Part shown: piece after piece, positions 23,753 through 28,847 of the stretch
Numbering within the stretch: position 1 is the first letter of the stretch
How the letters are laid out: each line of letters opens with the position of its first letter
NCBI GenBank assembly: GCA_016712885.1
Contig: JADJQF010000024.1
Span: 1 to 28,847 of the forward strand
Reading direction: 5' to 3'
DNA length: 28,847 bases
Source: Candidatus Flexicrinis proximus
GTDB lineage: Bacteria > Chloroflexota > Anaerolineae > Aggregatilineales > Phototrophicaceae
Translations under genes and position numbers: made by a program
The notes under the pieces: generated by a model
The model's database searches: none
Seen by the model: the letters and a program-made list of their open reading frames with translations, nothing else
What the model was told of the DNA's origin: nothing

Positions 23753-23891
23753 CGGACGCCTCGCGTTTCGATGTTCTCACAGCCTTATTTTCAAGCCGGT
23801 CGTATACCTTTACGCCTTTGCGGCCGCATGTCAGAACGTCTCTACTGAGGCGGATATGACGGACTGGGCTTGTTGCCAGACCGATCGGCAA
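23739..23891 (-). CDS. Small protein, TTG start
   Basis: The frame encodes about 50 residues from TTG at 23891 (a ggggga block lies eight bases upstream): MPIGLATSPVRHIRLSRD, then CGRKGVKVYDRLENKAV and a polar end. It overlaps the start of the next gene by 14 bases and fills an otherwise empty gap. The amino-acid pattern is convincing for a phage small protein, but the start codon is unusual and no family is recognised. Confidence 0.45.
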   Translation of the reverse strand: MPIGLATSPVRHIRLSRDVLTCGRKGVKVYDRLENKAVRTSKREASDDGA

Positions 23892-23915
23892 ACGGGAACG
23901 TCCCCCAAAGCCGCT

Positions 23916-24059
23916 TCAGGCGGTGATGGTAGCGAGGTCGATCTTGATATTCGCACCGCAGACCGGACCGCGCAGTGGTGAATATTTTGCGTCGATCTTG
24001 TTTTGAAGCATCGCCGCCATCTGTTGCCGGAATATCTTTTGTTTCGATGACTGACTCAT
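23916..24059 (-). CDS. Small basic protein
   Basis: The product has 47 residues: MSQSSKQKIFRQQMAAMLQ, then NKIDAKYSPLRGPVCG and LATITA. The ATG at 24059 overlaps the TGA of the 31-residue membrane ORF (ATGA) and has a gagggg site upstream; the longer frame to 24134 lies over that ORF. No domain is recognised. Confidence 0.5.
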   Translation of the reverse strand: MSQSSKQKIFRQQMAAMLQNKIDAKYSPLRGPVCGANIKIDLATITA

Positions 24060-24151
24060 TCCCGCCCCTCTTTTCCGCCGATGATCACCAGCATGAACAG
24101 CATAAAGGCAAACGCGCTCAGACCGAACATGCACAGGATGGCGCTAATCAT
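24056..24151 (-). CDS. Tiny single-TM protein (31 residues)
   Basis: The product starts MISAILCMFGLSAFAFM, spans the membrane once and ends in a short charged tail (GGKEGRE). The ATG overlaps the end of the 119-residue gene by 8 bases, and its stop overlaps the next ATG (ATGA). Its first nine codons are repeated exactly at 24616-24590, in front of an unrelated frame. The size and layout suggest a membrane microprotein; the function is unknown. Confidence 0.45.
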   Translation of the reverse strand: MISAILCMFGLSAFAFMLFMLVIIGGKEGRE

Positions 24152-24165
24152 GGTCGGCCTCGGTT
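24124..24165. repeat. Direct repeat, copy A (42 bases)
   Basis: This identical 42-base segment recurs at 24589-24630. In both copies it covers the end of a coiled-coil gene (TEADHD plus stop) and the first codons of a tiny MISAILCMF ORF. Two more shared blocks (24319-24357 with 24841-24879, 24490-24519 with 25037-25066) show that a larger module was duplicated. Confidence 0.85.
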
Positions 24166-24503
24166 CCGATACCGAGAGCCTGATAGATGTCCTGTGCGAA
24201 TCCTAGACGCTCCTGCGATACGCTGGTCTCAACGGCGGGGTTTTGGGCGAGTGATTCGTAGGACTCGGCAATCGCTATAATGGCGTTAATCCGTTCCCGC
24301 CATCTTGATTCGTTTTTCCGTGCGGCATCGCGCTCCGCCGTCAGGCGGTCGATGGTGTTTAGCGCAGCATCGACGTATACCGCCTGTTCGAACGGACTAA
24401 GGTGCATGGCGTCCATAGCTGCTGCTGTGCGTCCGTGTGCGTCAACGGCACGATCTCGCCTGTCGCGTATCGTTTCGATGATTTCTCGTTGTTCGTCACT
24501 CAT
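24144..24503 (-). CDS. Coiled-coil protein, paralogue A
   Basis: The product has 119 residues, strongly charged and helical (MSDEQREIIETIRDRRDRAV, then DAALNTIDRLTAERDAARK), ending GIGTEADHD. The central phrase TIDRLTAERDAAR and the end TEADHD recur in the gene at 24609-25046, so the two are products of a local duplication with diverged ends. The ATG overlaps the previous stop (ATGA). It probably forms a dimeric coiled coil; the function is unknown. Confidence 0.6.
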   Translation of the reverse strand: MSDEQREIIETIRDRRDRAVDAHGRTAAAMDAMHLSPFEQAVYVDAALNTIDRLTAERDAARKNESRWRERINAIIAIAESYESLAQNPAVETSVSQERLGFAQDIYQALGIGTEADHD

Positions 24504-24616
24504 TCCCCGTCCCCTTTTCGACTATCCCGACAATCTCCATCCAACGTCGTTTTGCCTCTGCCTCGAAGAATGCGCGCGCCGCTGACTGCGAACATGCACA
24601 GGATGGCGCTAATCAT
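24500..24616 (-). CDS. Chimeric 38-residue ORF at the duplication joint
   Basis: It begins with the same MISAILCMF codons as the 31-residue membrane ORF and then runs out of frame through a diverged copy of the 78-residue gene's 3' half (in another frame RAFFEAEAKRRWMEIV is readable). It ends with a TGA overlapping the next ATG. It may be expressed because start and coupling are conserved, but it looks like a recombination scar; the membrane part is lost. Confidence 0.3.
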   Translation of the reverse strand: MISAILCMFAVSGARILRGRGKTTLDGDCRDSRKGDGE

Positions 24617-24630
24617 GGTCGGCCTCGGTT
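24589..24630. repeat. Direct repeat, copy B (42 bases)
   Basis: It is identical to 24124-24165, 465 bases away. See copy A for the wider module. Confidence 0.85.
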
Positions 24631-25046
24631 AGCGGGGGGGGGTCGGCCTCGCTTTCGAGCGCGGCACGGATGTATTGCGCTCGGTAAGACGCCTCTTTTG
24701 ACTTGCGGATATCACCGAGGAAGAACGCGAATTGCGAGAACTCAACAAGCAAATCAGACGCGCTACGGGTAATGACCGTCTCTGTCGGATATACATCTTC
24801 TTTGCGCGAACACGCAGCCCGCAGCCGTTCGACCTCCGCACGTGCGGCATCGCGCTCCGCCGTCAGGCGGTCGATGGTGCGGAGTGCGGCGTCGGTGAAA
24901 TCACGGTGACGCCCGTCGAATATTTCTCTGGAACGATTGGCTGTTTTTAGACTAACAGTTTCGCCTGACTCTTCGCGCATAATCCATACTAATGCTTCGC
25001 GGTATCGTGCAATCACCGCCGCGTCCCGTTCCTGTCTGTTCGTCAC
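24609..25046 (-). CDS. Coiled-coil protein, paralogue B
   Basis: The product has 145 residues. It is charged and helical with RTIDRLTAERDAARAEVERL near the middle, shared with the 119-residue paralogue, then a distinct segment and the end LTEADHD preceded by a second EAD copy (EADPPPLTEADHD). The ATG at 25046 overlaps the previous stop (ATGA). A run of eight or nine G at about 24633 (plus strand) lies in the Pro codons but does not break the frame. The function is unknown. Confidence 0.6.
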   Translation of the reverse strand: MTNRQERDAAVIARYREALVWIMREESGETVSLKTANRSREIFDGRHRDFTDAALRTIDRLTAERDAARAEVERLRAACSRKEDVYPTETVITRSASDLLVEFSQFAFFLGDIRKSKEASYRAQYIRAALESEADPPPLTEADHD

Positions 25047-25264
25047 TCATTCCCCGTCCCCTTTTCTAATCCCTTGACAATCTCAACCCACCGCCGTTTC
25101 GCCTCTGCCTCGAATACCGCGCGCATGGCGATCTTCCCATGCCCCCATACCGTGACCTCTACCGCGTCCTGCGGATATGCCGCGTTCCACGCCTCGACGA
25201 TGGCGCGTTCGCGTGGCGTCAGCGCGTCGGGGTCCGGTGCGTAGTGCGATGCGAGGGCGGTCAT
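25043..25264 (-). CDS. Small protein with helical, charged C-terminus
   Basis: From ATG at 25264 the product has 73 residues (MTALASHYAPDPDALTPRER, then AVFEAEAKRRWVEIVKGLEK). The ATG overlaps the TGA of the XF1762-like gene and follows ggag nine bases upstream. A diverged copy of its second half is present at about 24500-24590. No family is recognised. Confidence 0.6.
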   Translation of the reverse strand: MTALASHYAPDPDALTPRERAIVEAWNAAYPQDAVEVTVWGHGKIAMRAVFEAEAKRRWVEIVKGLEKGTGNE

Positions 25265-25704
25265 TCCGTTATCTCCCATAGCATCTTTTGGCCCAATGGA
25301 TGTTTATCAATACGAAACCGAGTCGCATTATTCCATGTTCCGCCCTCGGAGACGTAAAGCGATTTCCATCCTGCCGCCTTAATGGAAGTACCCGGTTCCT
25401 CGATTAGCGTGTATGTGATAAGGCGGGTGTATCCCATAGCCCGCGCCGCGCGCCATGCGGCAGCGTATAGTTTCGACGCAGCATGTTGAGTACCGTCTGT
25501 ACAACAGCGCGTTACCTCTGCTGTCCAAGTATCGTCAAGATGGCGCGACACGGGCCGTCCGACGATGACAACACCGACGATCTTTTCGCCGTCGTTTACC
25601 GCGATACAAAACTTACATCCTTGCGGCGGCTTGTGATGACGGTGATGTTTCAGAATGAATACGCACGCCTCACGATACGTTATTGGCTGAATATTGAGAC
25701 TCAT
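25261..25704 (-). CDS. XF1762-family (GNAT-like) protein
   Basis: The product has 147 residues with the wording of the phage XF1762 family: ITYREACVFILKHHRHHKPP, IVGVVIVGRPVSRHLDD, EVTRCCTDGTQHAASKLYAA, MGYTRLITYTL, EEPGTSIKAAGWKSL and the final KMLWEITE. These blocks span the whole length and follow the acetyltransferase-like (GNAT) fold, so an acyl-CoA-dependent transfer reaction is likely, with unknown substrate. The ATG at 25704 overlaps the upstream TGA (ATGA). It sits in the early/accessory region between replication and packaging. Confidence 0.8.
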   Translation of the reverse strand: MSLNIQPITYREACVFILKHHRHHKPPQGCKFCIAVNDGEKIVGVVIVGRPVSRHLDDTWTAEVTRCCTDGTQHAASKLYAAAWRAARAMGYTRLITYTLIEEPGTSIKAAGWKSLYVSEGGTWNNATRFRIDKHPLGQKMLWEITE

Positions 25705-25931
25705 CCCAGCCTCCGCATATTGTCCTCAACGCGATTCGCCGTGGCCGCCTGCGCCGCCGCCTCGATCTGCCGCAGAAACGCCGCCGTCCGCTTCAGCGCG
25801 TCGAGATGCCCGTACACGTTTCGCGTTCCGTTTTCCGTGACTTGTGAGCGCAGCCAGTCCAGCTCGTCCGCCAGTTCGCGGGCGGCAATGGCGACAGTGC
25901 GCGGGCCGATGATTTGCATGTCGTTAGTCAT
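25701..25931 (-). CDS. Small helical protein after the primase-helicase
   Basis: The product has 76 residues, mostly helical (AARELADELDWLRSQVTENG, then LDALKRTAAFLRQIEAAAQ). It is 11 bases from the end of the helicase gene and ATGA-coupled to the next one. No domain is recognised; a role in replication is possible only from location. Confidence 0.55.
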   Translation of the reverse strand: MTNDMQIIGPRTVAIAARELADELDWLRSQVTENGTRNVYGHLDALKRTAAFLRQIEAAAQAATANRVEDNMRRLG

Positions 25932-25942
25932 GTCATCACCTC

Positions 25943-27817
25943 CTAAAATATGACGTTCTGGATAGGTTCCCCGATGGCCTCGGGGTACAGATGGTCAAGC
26001 GCGCTATCGTCGTCTTTGTACTGGCGCGGCGGCGGCATGATGTGAGGAAGTGCCTTCGCAGCACGCGCCGGCACGTTGTCGCCATAGAACCCCATGCCCG
26101 GCACGAAACGCACCCGCACCGGCTTGTCGGATGAATTGGAATACATGCGGTGCTTATCGACGATCAGGGAGGCCACGCCCTTCGGATAATCCGGGTCGGG
26201 CTCGGACAAGCTGCGCTCCACAAACCACGTCGGATAATTGATAACCGTATACGTGAAAGCGTCCTGTGCCGGGGATTGACCGCCATAGCTATCGAGCATC
26301 GTTGCGACCTTGTTGGACCGCTTTAGGACGTTGACCGCGTTCACCTGATGCGTCACCAGGAACGGGATAGGGAAGGCGTCGTTAACGACCGCCTGCACTT
26401 CGCTGGATAGCGAAGCAAGCTGGTTTGTCACGGCCTTGGTCTGATCGAAGATCGACCCGCTCACCCCATCGGCGTGCATGTTTGACGACGAATCGATGAC
26501 GACAAAATCTATCTCACCGTTAGCGACCATCCGCAGGATGTCCTCGCGCAGCCCGGCCACTGTCGGCGTGCCTTCCACGCGCCAGATATGCGGCACCTTT
26601 TCCAGCGTGTTATAGGCATCGTCGAAAGCGGGGCGAAAGGCCGGGTTAAAGTTGATGCTCAGTTCGTCGGTCCGCAGCCGTGCCAGGTGCCCGATAACAC
26701 GGTCAAGCCACTGCCCCGGCGTCATCTCGGTCGTGAAGATCGCGCCCCGTTTGCCCATCTTGGTCCAGTTGCCGACGACCGACGCCGCCAGCGTAGACTT
26801 GCCCATGCCCATCGCGCCGGCGATGAAGTTTAGCCCGGCCCACATGCCGCCCATCAGCGCCGCGTCCCAGTGTTCTATGCCGGTCGGTAACGTCATGTGC
26901 GCCTCCCCGCGCTGTACCTTTTCCAGAAACGCGCGCCGCTGTTTCAGCAGGTCGCTGTTGCGGACATACTTCGGCGTAGCGGTCGTGACCGCCGCCTTGA
27001 CTGAATACTTGGCCCGCTCCAGGAGCGCCGGTAGCGCGTCGGTCGGATGTAACTTGCACCAGTCCGCAGCATCCCCGCCATCGGTCAGGCCGAAGTCCAC
27101 AACGGCGGTGCTGTAATCGGATAGCTGCTGCTGTAGGGATATGGCATTCTCGCGCCCGGTCTTGTCGCAATCGAAAGCAATCACAATCTTGCCGGTCCAG
27201 ACCGCCCGTAACGCCTTTAGCAGATTGTCGGGCAGCTTGGCGCGCTCCCCGCCCGAGGTGACACAGGCCGCCGGGATGCCGTGGGACTGACACACGACGG
27301 TAGACGCCTCGCCGTTCACCAGCACCAGCGGGTTAGATGCCCCGGCCATATTGACGGCACGCGCTAACCCGTACCAGCACGATTCGTATCCGGCAGGCGA
27401 TTTGTAGGGCGGTTTCTGACCGTCCAGGAAACGGTAGCGCACCCCGTTCTCAGTGCGGAATGACATGGCCGGGCGGCTGTCGGTCGTGGTTTCCATCCAT
27501 CCGGCGGCCTTGAACGTTTCGGCGGTCGTGCCGTGCTGCTGGGCATAGTCGGCCATGTCGCGGTAGGCGCGCTTGGTGGTTTCGACGGCGGCGCGTTCGG
27601 CCTTGACGATCCCGTATAGATCGCAGAACTGATACAGCGAACCCGACTGCCCGGTAGAGAAGTTATTGAACGCGCCGTTTTCCGGCCCTTCGATGGTGAC
27701 ACAGCACGCCTGACTATCGCTATCCGGTTTGCCCGGCGTATTGCCCCGCCATTCCGTGCCGTGCTGCTTGAAATTGTGCGTGCGTAAGAACGCTTCGACG
27801 TTGGACGCGGTACTCAT
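25943..27817 (-). CDS. Primase-helicase (TOPRIM plus DnaB-type ATPase)
   Basis: The product has 624 residues. The N-terminal 150 resemble the primase front without a clear zinc motif. A TOPRIM domain follows, with Glu 170 (LVNGE) and FDCDKTGRE at about 215-223. The C-terminal part is a DnaB/T7 gp4-type RecA ATPase: Walker A GAMGMGKST (about 334-342), Walker B FVVIDSSS (about 438-445), then a glutamine-rich ssDNA-contact-like region. It should synthesise primers and unwind DNA at the phage fork. The ATG at 27817 overlaps the initiator TGA (ATGA). The longer frame to 27853 lies over that gene and is not used. Confidence 0.9.
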   Translation of the reverse strand: MSTASNVEAFLRTHNFKQHGTEWRGNTPGKPDSDSQACCVTIEGPENGAFNNFSTGQSGSLYQFCDLYGIVKAERAAVETTKRAYRDMADYAQQHGTTAETFKAAGWMETTTDSRPAMSFRTENGVRYRFLDGQKPPYKSPAGYESCWYGLARAVNMAGASNPLVLVNGEASTVVCQSHGIPAACVTSGGERAKLPDNLLKALRAVWTGKIVIAFDCDKTGRENAISLQQQLSDYSTAVVDFGLTDGGDAADWCKLHPTDALPALLERAKYSVKAAVTTATPKYVRNSDLLKQRRAFLEKVQRGEAHMTLPTGIEHWDAALMGGMWAGLNFIAGAMGMGKSTLAASVVGNWTKMGKRGAIFTTEMTPGQWLDRVIGHLARLRTDELSINFNPAFRPAFDDAYNTLEKVPHIWRVEGTPTVAGLREDILRMVANGEIDFVVIDSSSNMHADGVSGSIFDQTKAVTNQLASLSSEVQAVVNDAFPIPFLVTHQVNAVNVLKRSNKVATMLDSYGGQSPAQDAFTYTVINYPTWFVERSLSEPDPDYPKGVASLIVDKHRMYSNSSDKPVRVRFVPGMGFYGDNVPARAAKALPHIMPPPRQYKDDDSALDHLYPEAIGEPIQNVIF

Positions 27818-28833
27818 TTCGCGCTCGCTTTCGCGGCGTCTTGCCGCTCCCAATAGGTGTCGTCGTAGTTGGTGCCTGCGAACATGCCGGTAGCGCGGGC
27901 CGGGGTGGTGGGCGTTTCGCGGTAGGCGAGGATCGAAGAGACCAGCGATTCCGGCTTGGAGGTCAGCGATAGCTTTTCGTTACCGCCCAGGATCGTCTGC
28001 CGGTACCACTTCGACCAGGCGTAGAGTTCGTCGGCAGTGACCGGCGCGCCCTTCAGATAGGCGGCTGCTTCATTCCAGGCGGTATTGGCGCGGATGTTCT
28101 GAAGCTGGCGGCCTTCCAGCATCGCCACATACTTCTGGGCAAACGGCCCGCTCACCTTGAACAGATGCGCTACCATGTCGAGCAGCAGCGCGCGCTGTTC
28201 GTTGCGGTGCAGCCGGCGATCGTCGTCAATTCGCATCTCAGTCTCTACCGCGTCACGGGTTGCCAAGAGTTCAGCGTCCGACTTGCCGGAGGTCGTGGCA
28301 TAGGATTGAGGTTCAGTGCGAACTGCCGCCGGTGCTTTTCCGGCGTGCGATGTATTTGTTGGTTGATTCTTGTTCTTGTTGATTCTTTGTTTCACCTGGT
28401 GGACACCCCCTCCACCTGGTGGACACGTGTCCACTGTATGGACACCCTCTGTCTGTGCCTGATGGGCGTCTTTTGCAGCGGCGTAACGCTCTGTATTTTC
28501 GCGCATCCGGTCGATTAGTTTGACCGTATAGCCCTTGTCCAGACCGTTCTCGACATTCCGTCGCGCTGTTATCCAACCACCGGCTGCCAGCTTGTCGCGC
28601 GTCTTTGTGACCATGCCGCGGCTCATCTTGCAGGCTTTGGCGATGTCACGCACGCTTTGGGTGCAAGTGCCGTTCATGCCGCAGACGCGGCGATAGTGAC
28701 CTAGCAGACGGTACTCGTATGGATCGAGGTCGTCATCGGCCATATTCAGCATGAAGTGGAAGTATGCCGCTGATGGCGCGGCGTCTGTGATGTGTTCATC
28801 AGGCCACGTCGGGCCGGGGCGTTTCATCGTCAT
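27814..28833 (-). CDS. Replication initiator with winged-helix N-terminus
   Basis: The product has 339 residues. An N-terminal winged helix (about 38-95: YEYRLLGHYRRVCG, then IAKACKMSRGMVTKTRDKL and GGWITARRN) should bind the origin. A low-complexity linker (about 120-175) is encoded by DNA carrying iterons and an AT-rich block. The C-terminal part (LYAWSKWYRQTILGG and before) may contact the helicase. The arrangement resembles lambda O: initiator gene carrying its own origin, followed by the helicase gene. The ATG at 28833 overlaps the previous stop (ATGA). Confidence 0.75.
   Translation of the reverse strand: MTMKRPGPTWPDEHITDAAPSAAYFHFMLNMADDDLDPYEYRLLGHYRRVCGMNGTCTQSVRDIAKACKMSRGMVTKTRDKLAAGGWITARRNVENGLDKGYTVKLIDRMRENTERYAAAKDAHQAQTEGVHTVDTCPPGGGGVHQVKQRINKNKNQPTNTSHAGKAPAAVRTEPQSYATTSGKSDAELLATRDAVETEMRIDDDRRLHRNEQRALLLDMVAHLFKVSGPFAQKYVAMLEGRQLQNIRANTAWNEAAAYLKGAPVTADELYAWSKWYRQTILGGNEKLSLTSKPESLVSSILAYRETPTTPARATGMFAGTNYDDTYWERQDAAKASAK
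28348..28445. other. Probable replication origin (iterons plus AT-rich block)
   Basis: The 14-base direct repeat cacctggtggacac occurs at 28393-28406 and 28413-28426, 20 bases apart. A third tggacac at 28439-28445 keeps the spacing, and an inverted gtgtccac (28427-28434) makes the perfect palindrome GGACACGTGTCC (28421-28432). Next to them lies a markedly AT-rich block (28348-28392) with two gttgattctt copies. This is the layout of lambdoid origins placed within the initiator gene. Confidence 0.65.
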
Positions 28834-28847
28834 GCAGCACCGCCTAA
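28830..28847 (-). CDS. Tail end of an upstream gene (partial)
   Basis: The last 18 bases read LGGAA and TGA on the minus strand. The TGA overlaps the initiator ATG as ATGA, the junction type used throughout this genome. The gene itself is outside the window and nothing can be said about its function. Confidence 0.35.
   Translation of the reverse strand, partial: LGGAA

Noticed and set aside
23385..23981. Plus-strand frame of 198 codons
   Set aside because: It is antisense to coupled minus-strand small genes and Arg/Cys-rich without domain features.
24633..24641. G run in paralogue B considered as an indel
   Set aside because: The frame remains open and ends in the same TEADHD as the paralogue, so no correction is needed.

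Overview
The window reads as a contiguous piece of a tailed double-stranded DNA phage or prophage with siphovirus-type morphogenesis genes. It is GC-rich (roughly 55-60% by eye). Nearly every gene lies on the minus strand, so the biological order runs from right to left. The evidence is a complete packaging and head set (TerS, TerL, portal-MuF, HK97-type protease and capsid), head-tail connectors, a tail tube candidate, frameshifted tail chaperones and a tape measure, with no tail sheath gene seen. The host cannot be named from the sequence. Shine-Dalgarno sites are clear, so it is a bacterium-type translation system. I see no integrase, repressor, tRNA, endolysin or CRISPR array.

Layout, right to left. 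(1) 28847-25701: replication. A winged-helix initiator carries a probable lambda-type origin (iterons plus AT-rich block) inside its coding sequence, followed by a TOPRIM primase / DnaB-type helicase and a small coiled protein. (2) 25704-22027: accessory genes. These include an XF1762-family protein, several tiny ORFs, a locally duplicated module (24124-25066), a DNA-binding-like gene destroyed by an approximately 310-base G tract (about 22989-23300), a zinc-ribbon protein and a one-TM protein. (3) 21883-13041: a PLD-like protein, TerS, TerL, portal-MuF, a protease-scaffold-capsid polyprotein with strong internal ribosome sites, small head proteins and a connector. (4) 13040-8659: neck and tail-completion proteins, tail tube candidate, G/GT chaperones joined by a -1 programmed frameshift, and tape measure. 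(5) 8658-553: tail tip and fibre proteins, an SGNH hydrolase, two exported membrane proteins (lysis or surface candidates), a PKD-LamG display protein and a 57-residue ORF. (6) 1-483: one convergent plus-strand gene entering from outside, followed by a hairpin terminator.

Most neighbouring genes overlap by ATGA or nearly touch, which indicates tight translational coupling. Against that background at least five genes carry exactly one extra base, often in a short homopolymer. In each case, reading past it restores a sensible C-terminus or domain, and in several it restores the expected junction with the next gene. Together with the G tract this points to sequence or assembly errors more than to prophage decay. 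The -1 frameshift at 10793-10800 is different: its geometry is that of the conserved tail-chaperone recoding site.
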